A DNA stretch of 10,207 nt from Patulibacter sp. (GCA_031119595.1 JAVHXX010000119.1:1-10207); one strand, 5' to 3'. Positions 1 to 6,172 are shown, counted from the first letter of the stretch. The notes: generated by a model from the sequence alone, not told the origin. A program made the numbers and translations.

Positions 1-180
1 GTCGGGGACGACCCGGAGACCACCCATCGTCGTGATCGGATCGAGCGCGGGCCCGACGGTGACGACCTCGTGCGGTCTACCGGTGAAGCGGCCCGTGCGC
101 AGCTCGGCGAGCAGGTGGCCGGGCTCCCAGTCCGCGAGGGTGTCGTAGACGGCGACATGGATCCGGTGATTGGACAGCAT
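1..180 (-). CDS. DJ-1/PfpI family protein, N-terminal fragment (runs off the left edge)
   Basis: Sixty residues are visible from the ATG at 180 to the window edge, all in frame with no stop. The opening IHVAVYDTLADWEPGHLLAE is the first beta strand and helix of the DJ-1/PfpI (class I glutamine amidotransferase-like) fold, with the acidic residue after the first strand where this superfamily usually has a conserved Glu. It is followed by the second strand (VVTVGP) and by DPITTMGGLRVVPD, as in PfpI/YdeA-like proteins. The nucleophilic cysteine elbow would lie beyond the window, so catalytic competence cannot be judged. Members act as proteases, glyoxalases/deglycases, isonitrile hydratases or transcription factors, and this fragment does not say which. 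No Shine-Dalgarno precedes the start. A weak CATGAT box sits 6 nt upstream, so leaderless translation is possible. A strong hairpin separates it from the upstream hydrolase, so it is probably transcribed separately. Confidence 0.8.
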   Translation of the reverse strand, partial: MLSNHRIHVAVYDTLADWEPGHLLAELRTGRFTGRPHEVVTVGPALDPITTMGGLRVVPD

Positions 181-236
181 GTTGTCATCATGACTGCATG
201 CTGCGCCTGGGTGGCGGGGCGGTGCGCCCGGTCGGT

Positions 237-274
237 GGTGGTGGCGCCGCCCCTCCGTGGGCGTCGCCACCACC
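237..274 (-). terminator. GC-rich hairpin behind the 286-1134 hydrolase gene
   Basis: A 10-bp stem (237-246 with 265-274, GGTGGTGGCG/CGCCACCACC) continues after one C-T mismatch into a 5-bp stem (248-252 with 259-263), with a 6-nt loop. It starts 12 nt after the hydrolase stop codon. There is no T-tract on either side, so it fits the U-poor hairpin terminators common in high-GC actinobacteria, or an mRNA 3'-end stabiliser. Confidence 0.55.
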
Positions 275-285
275 GGGGCCGGACC

Positions 286-1134
286 TCAGCCGAGGTTGCG
301 CGTCTGCACCCGCCAGCCCGGCAGGCTGCACAGCGTGCAGGAGCCGATGAAGAGCTGACTCGCGGCCGCGTTGCCGTTGATCCGCCAGATCACCCAGTTC
401 GTGAGCACCTGCGCGTACTGGCCGCCGTTGGCGTTGAAGTAGGTGCCGAAGTGGCCGAGACCGTCCTGGGCGACGACCGCCGGGATGCTCGCCTTCAGGT
501 GGTTGAAGTCGTAGAGGCCGTTCTGGAACGCGACGTCACCGGAGCCACCGAGCGTGTAGAGGATCGGGGCGTTGATCGCGTCGAGCTGCGTCTGGTCACG
601 CGACAGCTGCCCGCTGTTCATGATCCCGACGGCCCCGACCTCGGCGTGCTTCGCCGCGAACTGGTACGCCTCGAGCCCGCCACAGGAGTGTCCGGCGACG
701 GCGACCTTCGCCGTGTTGAACCGGCCCTGCCACGCACCGCCGGCCTTTACGTTCTGCGCCTTGACCCAGTCGAGGGCGTTGTCCATGTAGCCCACGTTCG
801 TGGTGCCCAGCTGGTACGGGCCACCGCTCGCGACCACGATGATGCCGTGCGAGGCGATCTCGGACAGGAAGTCCTTGTAGATCAGGCCGTTGGCGAAGCA
901 CGCACCCTCGCCCCAGAACAGCACCGGCAGCGGGCCGGCGGGTGCGTTCGTGGGGGAGTAGACCGTGTGGTTCTTCAGGTCGGCGGGCTCCTGCCACTTC
1001 GTGCCGTACGGGCCCGTCGTGGCGAGCGCCGGCGAGGCGAAGATCGCGACGCACGATGCGGCGAGCGCGAAGGAGAGGGCGACGAGACGCCGGATCCGCT
1101 GACGCGGACCCTGACGGAGAGCGAGGTGATGCAT
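286..1134 (-). CDS. secreted alpha/beta hydrolase (serine esterase type)
   Basis: A 282-residue exported hydrolase from the ATG at 1134. The N-terminus is a signal peptide: a basic segment rich in Arg (residues 7-16), a hydrophobic core (17-33) and an AxA-type site (SPALA, about residue 38). The mature part is an alpha/beta hydrolase. VLFWGEGACF (71-80) is the oxyanion-hole region, GHSCGG (149-153 region) is the nucleophile elbow with Ser150, Asp200 in GGSGDVAF is the likely acid, and His228 in GLGHFGTY the likely base. Cysteines near the C-terminus (266 and 269) may form a disulfide. It probably cleaves an extracellular ester; the substrate is not evident. The adjacent secretory lipase, transcribed in the same direction, suggests a related role. 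An in-frame GTG at 1173 would add 13 residues (MVGPPCPPAPANV), which do not look like a signal-peptide start. Neither start has a clear Shine-Dalgarno. An AASC motif at Cys28 is a poor lipobox, so lipoprotein processing is unlikely. Confidence 0.85.
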   Translation of the reverse strand: MHHLALRQGPRQRIRRLVALSFALAASCVAIFASPALATTGPYGTKWQEPADLKNHTVYSPTNAPAGPLPVLFWGEGACFANGLIYKDFLSEIASHGIIVVASGGPYQLGTTNVGYMDNALDWVKAQNVKAGGAWQGRFNTAKVAVAGHSCGGLEAYQFAAKHAEVGAVGIMNSGQLSRDQTQLDAINAPILYTLGGSGDVAFQNGLYDFNHLKASIPAVVAQDGLGHFGTYFNANGGQYAQVLTNWVIWRINGNAAASQLFIGSCTLCSLPGWRVQTRNLG

Positions 1135-1183
1135 GACGTTCGCCGGGGCCGGGGGACATGGAGGTCCGACCACCGGGAGAACC

Positions 1184-1189
1184 AGACTA
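1184..1189 (-). promoter_or_regulatory. possible -10 box for the secreted hydrolase gene
   Basis: TAGTCT on the minus strand fits the TAnnnT pattern and lies in a locally AT-richer stretch (1184-1210) upstream of the hydrolase. Transcription would begin near 1177, leaving about 43 nt before the ATG at 1134, or almost none before the GTG at 1173. No convincing -35 is present at 16-18 bp, so this is tentative. Confidence 0.25.
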
Positions 1190-1269
1190 CAAAGCGTTTC
1201 TCAAAAGCACCAGCGATCTCCGCGAGCGCCGCTCACCTCGTCGGGAACAACCCCGGCCGGAACGACGAA

Positions 1270-1306
1270 ACCCCGGCCGCAGCGCGCTCCGCGCCGCGAC
1301 CGGGGT
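1270..1306 (-). terminator. rho-independent-type terminator of the secretory lipase gene
   Basis: The stem pairs ACCCCGG (1270-1276) with CCGGGGT (1300-1306). It continues through CGC (1278-1280 with 1296-1298) and GCGCG (1282-1286 with 1290-1294), with two mismatches and a 3-nt loop. Read on the minus strand, it is followed by a T-rich stretch (TTTCGTCGTT). It lies about 45 nt behind the lipase stop codon and upstream of the hydrolase gene, so the two hydrolase genes are probably separate transcripts. Confidence 0.6.
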
Positions 1307-1350
1307 CACGAGGATCGGGGGCAGCGCTCGCGCGCCACCTCAGCCGGTCG

Positions 1351-2652
1351 CTACGGGAGCGACGGCACCGAGCTGCAGTTCGACGACGTCGCGACGCCCT
1401 TCAGCCGGTCGAGGATCCAGTTCTGCGCGCCGGAGCTGTCGACGACGCTCGGCCCGAGGTGGTTGAGCGCGGTGCCGTAGGTGTCCACGTACTGGCGGAC
1501 CGGGACGTAGGTCACGTTCGCGCCGAGGCCGCACCAGTCGGTGGCGAGCTGCTTGACCTGGCCGTGCGTGACGATGTCGTCGCGGGTGCCCGTCGTGATG
1601 CGCACCGGCACGGTCGGCTTGAGCCGACCGATCCGCTGGGCGTCGACGACGGCCTGCGCGGCCGGGTTCTCGGCGACGATCTGCGAGATCGACTTGCCGG
1701 AGGTCGTCCACGAGCTCGTCTTCTGGAACCCGTAGGCGGCGATCGAGTCGGCGACGCACTGGCCGGAGATCTTGTTCAGCGCGGCCTTGCCCGCGGCGTT
1801 CGTGTTGGCGTCGAGGATCGACTGCAGCTGCGGGTAGGTCTGGAGGAACCCATTGACCGCGTACCCGATGACCGCCGTGAGGTCGGTGCCGTCGGCGGTC
1901 TTCATGACCGCGCCGAGGTCGGCCGGCGGGGCACCCGCGTAGGCGCCCTTGAGGTTGACGTCCGGGGCGTAAGTCGGCTGGAGCTCGGCCGCGGCCGCGG
2001 ACGCGCCGCCGCCCTGCGAGTAGCCGAACGTCGCCACGGGCGACGCCGTGGTGACGGAGGCGCCGGTCACGCGCGTGGCAGCGCGGGCGGCATCGAGGAC
2101 GGCGTGGGCCTCGTCGACCCGGTTGACATAGGTGTGGATGCGGTCGGTGGTGCCGAGACCGATGTAGTCGGTGACGACGACCGCGACGCCCTTGTTGACC
2201 AGCGAGGCGATGTTCGGGACCTCGTAGGAGATGTTCGTCGATCCGAACGCGCCGCCGACGGCGTTCTGCAGGCCGAACGACGGGGCGCAGAGGTCGCCCT
2301 GGCCCTGGGTGCCCTCGGCGTACGAGACGAGCGGGCGCGGACCGGTTCCGGACCACTTCGCGCTGGGCTCGATGTAGGTGCCGGTGACCGCGACGGGGTT
2401 GCCGTTCGTGTCGATCGACTTGTACATGATCCGGGTCGCGTTGCCGGAGGGCGTCGAGATGTTGACGCCGAGCTTCATCGACTCGCTGCGCACGAGCGCG
2501 CCGTTGTCGGACGGGAGCGTCGCGGGCGGCGTGTAGAACGCGGGCACGCCGGCGAGGGCGGACTGCGCGGGGCCGGCGACGACGGCGGCGGTGAGCAGCA
2601 GCGCACCGGCTCCGGTCTTCGCGACCGCGCGGAGGCGGGGAGAGCGATCCAT
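1351..2652 (-). CDS. secretory lipase (LIP family, alpha/beta hydrolase)
   Basis: A 433-residue exported triacylglycerol-lipase-like enzyme. The ATG at 2652 has a good Shine-Dalgarno (GAGGAAG, 2658-2664, 5 nt spacing) and starts a signal peptide: MDRSPRLRAVAK, hydrophobic core about 13-27, cleavage after SALA near residue 34. The mature protein has the layout of the secretory lipase family (PF03583, which includes Candida antarctica lipase A). This comprises the early PLVSYAEGTQG strand, VVVTDYIGLGT (158-168), the nucleophile elbow GYSQGG with Ser212, the cap region (about 240-340), the acid in TGTRDDIV (Asp358 most likely) and the base in ALNHLG (His398). Four cysteines (122, 299, 374, 426) could form two disulfides. 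The family hydrolyses long-chain esters outside the cell. Length and motif order are complete, with no frameshift. It is divergent from the dioxygenase at 2889. Longer upstream in-frame extensions lack signal-peptide character and were not used. Confidence 0.9.
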   Translation of the reverse strand: MDRSPRLRAVAKTGAGALLLTAAVVAGPAQSALAGVPAFYTPPATLPSDNGALVRSESMKLGVNISTPSGNATRIMYKSIDTNGNPVAVTGTYIEPSAKWSGTGPRPLVSYAEGTQGQGDLCAPSFGLQNAVGGAFGSTNISYEVPNIASLVNKGVAVVVTDYIGLGTTDRIHTYVNRVDEAHAVLDAARAATRVTGASVTTASPVATFGYSQGGGASAAAAELQPTYAPDVNLKGAYAGAPPADLGAVMKTADGTDLTAVIGYAVNGFLQTYPQLQSILDANTNAAGKAALNKISGQCVADSIAAYGFQKTSSWTTSGKSISQIVAENPAAQAVVDAQRIGRLKPTVPVRITTGTRDDIVTHGQVKQLATDWCGLGANVTYVPVRQYVDTYGTALNHLGPSVVDSSGAQNWILDRLKGVATSSNCSSVPSLP

Positions 2653-2699
2653 GGGGACTTCCTCGAGTTGAGGCCGGGGACAGGGTTGGGACACGGCGA

Positions 2700-2717
2700 C
2701 CGTGATGGTCGTCACGG
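2700..2717. promoter_or_regulatory. inverted repeat upstream of the lipase gene (possible operator)
   Basis: CCGTGA (2700-2705) and TCACGG (2712-2717) form a perfect 6-bp dyad around a 6-nt spacer. It lies 48 bp upstream of the lipase start, where a promoter-proximal regulator would bind. No regulator can be assigned from sequence alone. Confidence 0.35.
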
Positions 2718-2754
2718 ACAGAGCGTCGCACGTCGCCTGACGCGATGCAACGCC

Positions 2755-2768
2755 GCGACTGCAGTCGC
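2755..2768. promoter_or_regulatory. perfect 14-bp palindrome in the divergent lipase/dioxygenase region
   Basis: GCGACTGCAGTCGC is a perfect 14-bp palindrome near the middle of the 236-bp region between divergent genes (2653-2888). Its position suits an operator controlling one or both promoters. One such palindrome somewhere in 10 kb is expected by chance about half the time, so the location is the main argument. Confidence 0.35.
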
Positions 2769-2819
2769 ATTCACCTCGTCCCCCGGGCGCGGGTGGGCGC
2801 GCGAGATAGCGCACACCGG

Positions 2820-2848
2820 TGGAGTGCCACGCGTCACACGTGTACATT
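2820..2848 (+). promoter_or_regulatory. possible promoter of the JmjC/cupin gene
   Basis: TACATT (2843-2848) is a TAnnnT -10 candidate, preceded at 17 bp by TGGAGT (2820-2825), a three-of-six match to a -35. Transcription would start near 2855, giving a leader of about 34 nt that includes the GGAG at 2880-2883. The palindrome ACACGTGT (2836-2843) overlaps the -10 element and could host a regulator. Confidence 0.35.
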
Positions 2849-2888
2849 CCGTTCTTCGTGCCGCGAGTCCCAACGCACTGGAGCGAGA

Positions 2889-3980
2889 ATGACGAACGTC
2901 CAATTCGGTACCGGAGCCACCTTGGCCGGTCCCGGTACCCCGATGACGGCCGAATGGGCCAAGTGGATCGCGACGAACGCGCTCGCTGGCGTCAACGGTG
3001 AAGCCCTCGCCAAGTCGATGATGGAGGCCGGCTTCACGCAGGAGGTCGCCGTCCGCGAGGTCAACAACGCCCTCACGCACCCCTACCTCGAGGCGGCCGC
3101 GCAGCTCGGCGTCGGTCAGAACGGCGTTCCGGCTCCGGCCAGCAGCGGCACCAAGGCCGACAAGTTCGAGTGGTTCCTCGACAACGAGCGCCGCCTGAAC
3201 CGCATGTCATCGCAGTACGGCGAGGTGCCGCGCGTGCACAAGCCGTCGCGTCAGGAGTTCCTCGACAACTTCTACTCCCAGAACCGTCCGGTCGTGATCA
3301 CCGGTGCGCTCGACGACTGGGACGCCATCAAGAAGTGGAACGGCGACTACCTCAAGGAGAAGTGCGGCGACAAGGTCGTCGAGGTCCAGGCGAACCGCAA
3401 CTCCGACGCCAACTACGAGATGAACGCCGTCAAGCACAAGAAGGAGATGAAGTTCGCCGAGATCGTCGACATCATCGAGAGCGGTGTCGAGACGAACGAC
3501 TGGTACATCACCGCGAACAACTCGGGCAAGAACAAGGCCGCACTGATCGACCTCTGGGACGACATCACCTTCCCGGAGTACCTCGATCCGAACCACGTCA
3601 ACGGCAACGGCTTCTTCTGGTACGGCCCGGCGGGAACGGTCACGCCGATCCACCACGACCTCACCAACAACTTCATGGCGCAGGTGCGCGGCAGCAAGCG
3701 CGTGAAGATCATCGCGCCGAGCGACTCGCCGTTCGTCTACAACGACCGCCACTGCTTCTCTCCGGTGGACCTCGAGAACATCGATCTCGAGAAGTTCCCG
3801 GACATGGCCAAGGTCAACGTCTTCGACGTCGACATCCACCCGGGCGACCTGTTCTTCCTGCCGGTCGGCTGGTGGCATCACGTCCGCGGCCTCGAGCTGT
3901 CGATCACGATGACGTTCACGAACTTCGTCTACGACAACGACTTCTTCAGCGGCTACTCCACGTTCGACACGATCAGCTAG
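2889..3980 (+). CDS. cupin-like/JmjC-type Fe(II)/2-oxoglutarate dioxygenase with N-terminal helical domain
   Basis: A 363-residue cytoplasmic protein from the ATG at 2889, preceded by GGAG at 2880-2883. Residues about 20-72 form a helical N-terminal domain (EWAKWIATNALAGV...GFTQEVAVREVNNALTHPYL). After a short Pro/Ala/Ser linker, residues about 93-350 form a cupin_8/JmjC catalytic domain like that of factor-inhibiting HIF. The HxD of the iron triad is His255/Asp257 in VTPIHHDLTNN, and the distal His is His330 in PVGWWHHV. Lys270, 15 residues after His255, sits where FIH has its 2-oxoglutarate-binding lysine. All key residues are present, so an active hydroxylase or demethylase is expected. 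The family hydroxylates protein side chains and sometimes peptides or small molecules; the substrate here is unknown. No maturase, precursor peptide or transporter lies beside it. The protein is unusually rich in Asn, Lys and Asp compared with its Ala/Arg-rich neighbours. Flanking promoter and double hairpin suggest a single-gene transcript. Confidence 0.88.
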   Translation: MTNVQFGTGATLAGPGTPMTAEWAKWIATNALAGVNGEALAKSMMEAGFTQEVAVREVNNALTHPYLEAAAQLGVGQNGVPAPASSGTKADKFEWFLDNERRLNRMSSQYGEVPRVHKPSRQEFLDNFYSQNRPVVITGALDDWDAIKKWNGDYLKEKCGDKVVEVQANRNSDANYEMNAVKHKKEMKFAEIVDIIESGVETNDWYITANNSGKNKAALIDLWDDITFPEYLDPNHVNGNGFFWYGPAGTVTPIHHDLTNNFMAQVRGSKRVKIIAPSDSPFVYNDRHCFSPVDLENIDLEKFPDMAKVNVFDVDIHPGDLFFLPVGWWHHVRGLELSITMTFTNFVYDNDFFSGYSTFDTIS

Positions 3981-3990
3981 CACCGGTCAC

Positions 3991-4009
3991 GCGGCGCGTC
4001 TCGCGCCGC
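3991..4009 (+). terminator. first hairpin behind the dioxygenase gene
   Basis: A perfect 8-bp stem, GCGGCGCG (3991-3998) with CGCGCCGC (4002-4009), has a 3-nt loop and begins 10 nt after the stop codon. No T-tract follows it directly. A better terminator lies just downstream, so this may act as a 3'-end stabiliser or an auxiliary pause site. Confidence 0.5.
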
Positions 4010-4023
4010 CCGGTCATGGTGTC

Positions 4024-4060
4024 CCGCAGGCCTCGGCATCCGCCGGGGCCTGCGGCGTTT
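4024..4060 (+). terminator. rho-independent terminator of the dioxygenase gene
   Basis: CCGCAGGCC (4024-4032) pairs perfectly with GGCCTGCGG (4047-4055). The stem extends inward through one G-T and three G-C pairs (4033-4036 with 4043-4046), giving a 13-bp stem with a 6-nt loop. The downstream sequence CGTTTCCGGGTCTT is T-rich for this genome. It lies between convergent genes and may also stop minus-strand transcription from the TetR operon, though no T-tract is seen in that direction. Confidence 0.7.
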
Positions 4061-4106
4061 CCGGGTCTTGCTTCACCGCCGACGATCCGCCGGCGATGCG
4101 TTCGGC

Positions 4107-4727
4107 TCAGGCGGCGGCCCAGTGCCGCTGGCGCTCGGCGATCGTCTCGAGATATCCCGCGAACGCGGCGTCGACGCGATCACGCCCGTCGGGGTTCGCC
4201 AGCCAATCCATCATGAGCCCGCGGGTGACCGCGACGAGGAACGTGACCGTGGTGTCGAGCTCGTCGGCGGGACAGCCCGCCGCCGCGATGATCGCGCCGA
4301 CGGTGTCGAACCACGCGCCGTACATGCCGTCGATGAAGTCCTCGTACCGCTCGGGCTGGTGGAGCGCGAGGCCGTAGATCTCGAACGACAGCCGGACACC
4401 GGAGCGGTAGTCCGGGCGCTTCCATGCCTCCCAGTACGCGGCCATGACGGCGGCGCCGTCGACGCGGTCCGGGAGGGCGTCGCGCATCGACACCGGGAGC
4501 GCCTGCGTCCGCAGACGGCCCATCACCGCGACGATGACGCCCTCCTTCGACCCGAAGTGTTTGATCAACGTGGCGTGCGAGACGCCGACGGCATCGGCGA
4601 GCGGGCGCAACGAGAGGTCCGCGACGCCGTGGTCGAGGACATATCGCGTGACCGCGGCGAGGATCTCCTCGCGCCGGCCGTCGTACCGCAGGCTGCGTCC
4701 GTCGATTCGCTGGGTGCCGGCCTCCAT
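4107..4727 (-). CDS. TetR/AcrR family transcriptional regulator
   Basis: A 206-residue TetR-type repressor. Residues about 18-66 are the N-terminal DNA-binding domain: EEILAAVTRYVLDHGV, then LSLRPLADAVGVSHATLIKHF with the recognition helix followed by GSKEGVIVAVM, all typical of TetR_N. The rest (about 75-206) is the all-helical ligand-binding and dimerisation domain, with no signature naming the ligand. The start at 4727 has no clear Shine-Dalgarno. It lies only 12 nt after the stop of the upstream TetR gene, so it is probably the second gene of a two-gene operon. TetR proteins usually repress a nearby gene and release on binding a small molecule. The candidates here are its own operon and the divergent HD-domain gene; no efflux pump is immediately adjacent. 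Confidence 0.9.
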   Translation of the reverse strand: MEAGTQRIDGRSLRYDGRREEILAAVTRYVLDHGVADLSLRPLADAVGVSHATLIKHFGSKEGVIVAVMGRLRTQALPVSMRDALPDRVDGAAVMAAYWEAWKRPDYRSGVRLSFEIYGLALHQPERYEDFIDGMYGAWFDTVGAIIAAAGCPADELDTTVTFLVAVTRGLMMDWLANPDGRDRVDAAFAGYLETIAERQRHWAAA

Positions 4728-4739
4728 CGACGAGCGACG

Positions 4740-5411
4740 CTACCGGTCGGCCGCGGCGGCAACGGCGGGCGGGGTCGCCTGCGCCTCGGCCACCCCGGCG
4801 GCGTCCAGGCCGCCGACGTTCGTGATGACGCTGAGCAGGAGGTCGGTCGTCGTCTCGGCGAGCTCCGCGAGTTCACCGTGCTGCGCCGTGCGGCGCGTGA
4901 CGAGTTCGACGACGCTCCCGAGGATCGCGACCGCGACGGGGAGGGGAAGCGGACGCATCGGCACGTCCGGGAACCGCTCGCGGCCCTCGTCGACGAGGTC
5001 GACCACGATCGACGCGATCCGGGCGAGCGACCGATCCCGGGCTTTCCGGGCGACGTCGCTGAGCGTGGCGAGCTCGACGACCGCCGCGTGCGTGAGGAGA
5101 GGTTCGACGACGAGCAGCCCGAGGATCCGTTCGCACGCGCGGCGCGTCACCTCGGCGGGCGTGCCGTCGAAGCGGACCGCCTCGCGCAGGCCGAGTTCGA
5201 CGCGCTCCACGAGCACGGCGTGGACCTCGAGGAAGCAGGCTTCCTTGTTGGCGAACTCGGCGTAGAAGGTGCGCAGGGAGACCCGGCCCCGCTTGGCGAC
5301 GTCGGGGAGGTGCGTGCGCCGGTAGCCGCGCTCGGCGACGAGCTCGGCCATGGCGACGTGGATCCGGTGCCGGGCGGCCTCGCGATCGTGGACGGGGCTC
5401 AGCTGTGGCAT
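4740..5411 (-). CDS. TetR/AcrR family transcriptional regulator, first gene of the operon
   Basis: A 223-residue TetR-type repressor from the ATG at 5411. The helix-turn-helix domain occupies residues about 10-58: RHRIHVAMAELVAERGYRRT, then LPDVAKRGRVSLRTFYAEFANKEACFLEV, the usual TetR_N pattern with Phe-Tyr-x-x-Phe. The remaining helices (about 65-205) form the effector domain, ending in an Ala-rich tail (AGVAEAQATPPAVAAAADR). The frame stays open upstream to a TTG at 5510, but that extension overlaps the predicted promoter and resembles no TetR N-terminus, so the ATG was chosen. It is unlike the second TetR outside the HTH, so the pair does not look like a recent duplication. It is transcribed divergently from the HD-domain gene and is the natural candidate to control the shared region. 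Confidence 0.9.
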   Translation of the reverse strand: MPQLSPVHDREAARHRIHVAMAELVAERGYRRTHLPDVAKRGRVSLRTFYAEFANKEACFLEVHAVLVERVELGLREAVRFDGTPAEVTRRACERILGLLVVEPLLTHAAVVELATLSDVARKARDRSLARIASIVVDLVDEGRERFPDVPMRPLPLPVAVAILGSVVELVTRRTAQHGELAELAETTTDLLLSVITNVGGLDAAGVAEAQATPPAVAAAADR

Positions 5412-5442
5412 CGGTGTCAGGTGATCGGACGGCGCCGCACCG

Positions 5443-5455
5443 GTTCCCGGTGAAC
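5443..5455. promoter_or_regulatory. imperfect palindrome in the TetR leader (possible operator)
   Basis: GTTCCCGGTGAAC pairs GTTC with GAAC around a short centre with one mismatched pair. It lies between the predicted TetR promoter and the start codon, about 20-32 nt downstream of the expected transcription start. That position is suitable for autorepression. The adjacent GAACGTACGAAC (5452-5463) repeats the GAAC half-site. Confidence 0.3.
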
Positions 5456-5481
5456 GTACGAACGGCGTCGTCCCGCGCACC

Positions 5482-5510
5482 AAACTAGAGTAACCACACG
5501 GTGCGCGCAA
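5482..5510 (-). promoter_or_regulatory. predicted promoter of the TetR pair
   Basis: On the minus strand, TTGCGC (5510-5505) is followed after exactly 17 bp by TAGTTT (5487-5482), a plausible -35/-10 pair in a locally AT-richer stretch. Transcription would start near 5475, leaving a leader of about 64 nt before the ATG at 5411. It lies back to back with the predicted -10 of the HD-domain gene. Confidence 0.45.
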
Positions 5511-5529
5511 GCGGTGCGGGTCCCGCGGT

Positions 5530-5543
5530 TAGCATCGATCCGG
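5530..5543 (+). promoter_or_regulatory. predicted -10 element and leaderless start of the HD-domain gene
   Basis: TAGCAT (5530-5535) matches four of six bases of TATAAT and ends 7 nt before the GTG at 5543. That is the spacing at which transcription starts on the first base of the start codon. No Shine-Dalgarno is present. Both facts point to a leaderless mRNA, which is common in actinobacteria. No good -35 is seen. Confidence 0.45.
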
Positions 5544-6127
5544 TGAGCACGACGATCGACCGCGCCCAGGCCTGGACCCTCCTCACGGAGTGGGTGGAGT
5601 CGAGCAGTCTGCGTCGGCACTGCCTCGCGGTCGAGGCCTCGATGCGGGCCGTGGCCCGCGAGCGCGGCGAGGACGAGGAGCTGTGGGGCGTGACCGGCCT
5701 GCTTCACGACCTCGATTATGAGCGCTTCCCGGATCTCGAGACCGGGCACCCACGGATGGCGCTCGCGGCCCTGGAGGAGCTGGACGCCGATCCGCTCCTG
5801 CTGAACGCGATCGCCGCCCACGCGCCGTACACCGGAGCGGTGCCGGAATCCGACATGGCGCGGGCGCTGCTCGCGGTCGACGAGCTCTCCGGGTTCGTGC
5901 TCGCGGTCGCGTATGTCCGACCGCAGGGCATCCACGGGATGACGCCCAAGAGCGTGAAGAAGAAGCTCAAGACGCCGGCGTTCGCGGCCGCCGTGTCTCG
6001 CGAGGATGTCGCCCGCGGACCCGAACAGCTCGGGGTGGAGCTCGACGACCTGATCCGGCTCGTGATCGGTGCGCTCGAAGCAGAGGCCGACGCCCTCGAG
6101 ATCAACGGCGAGACGCAGGCCGGCTGA
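5543..6127 (+). CDS. HD-domain metal-dependent hydrolase
   Basis: A 194-residue soluble HD-superfamily protein starting at GTG 5543. The metal-binding pattern is complete: His26 (SLRRHCLAVEASM), His55-Asp56 (VTGLLHDLDYERFPD) and Asp113 (ALLAVDELSGFV), with further conserved histidines at 69 (ETGHPRMA) and 93 (AIAAHAPYTG). This spacing is that of small stand-alone HD/HDIG hydrolases, which cleave phosphoester bonds, often in nucleotides. The substrate cannot be read from sequence. A longer reading from the GTG at 5501 would add MRASGAGPAVSIDP, but it lies upstream of the likely -10 box and was rejected. The gene is divergent from the two TetR genes with only 131 bp between starts, so control by one of them is plausible. 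Confidence 0.87.
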   Translation: MSTTIDRAQAWTLLTEWVESSSLRRHCLAVEASMRAVARERGEDEELWGVTGLLHDLDYERFPDLETGHPRMALAALEELDADPLLLNAIAAHAPYTGAVPESDMARALLAVDELSGFVLAVAYVRPQGIHGMTPKSVKKKLKTPAFAAAVSREDVARGPEQLGVELDDLIRLVIGALEAEADALEINGETQAG

Positions 6128-6150
6128 ACCCCATCCGGCCACACCCGGAC

Positions 6151-6172
6151 GCGCGCGACCGTTATGGCGCGC
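6151..6172 (+). terminator. possible hairpin terminator behind the HD-domain gene
   Basis: GCGCGC (6151-6156) pairs with GCGCGC (6167-6172) around a 10-nt loop, 24 nt after the HD stop codon. It is followed by a T/G-rich stretch (GGTTGTGTGCGTGTGGTTGG). The stem is short, so this is a weak call. The region up to 6246 otherwise holds only the leader of the collagen-like gene. Confidence 0.35.

Noticed and set aside
1135..1350. Possible small gene or RNA between the two hydrolase genes
   Set aside because: The region is explained by a terminator hairpin and a weak promoter. No short frame with a ribosome site or conserved-looking product was seen.
70..2892. A 940-codon open frame on the plus strand spanning both secreted hydrolase genes
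   Set aside because: It is the antisense shadow of two well-supported genes in GC-rich DNA. Its translation is Arg/Val/Asp-rich low-complexity sequence with no domain, and the minus-strand frames carry signal peptides and complete catalytic motifs.
2889..3980. The dioxygenase region as a RiPP (modified peptide) cluster
   Set aside because: No precursor-like small frame, maturase, protease or dedicated exporter lies next to it. The nearest transporter is over 5 kb away on the other strand.
4068..5453. A 461-codon plus-strand open frame over the two TetR genes
   Set aside because: Antisense shadow: Arg/Glu/Gly-rich with no recognisable domain, whereas the minus-strand frames are typical TetR proteins.
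5501..5542. Upstream GTG start adding 14 residues to the HD protein
   Set aside because: The extension covers the predicted -10 element and the divergent promoter region and has no homology-like character. The GTG at 5543 fits a leaderless start.
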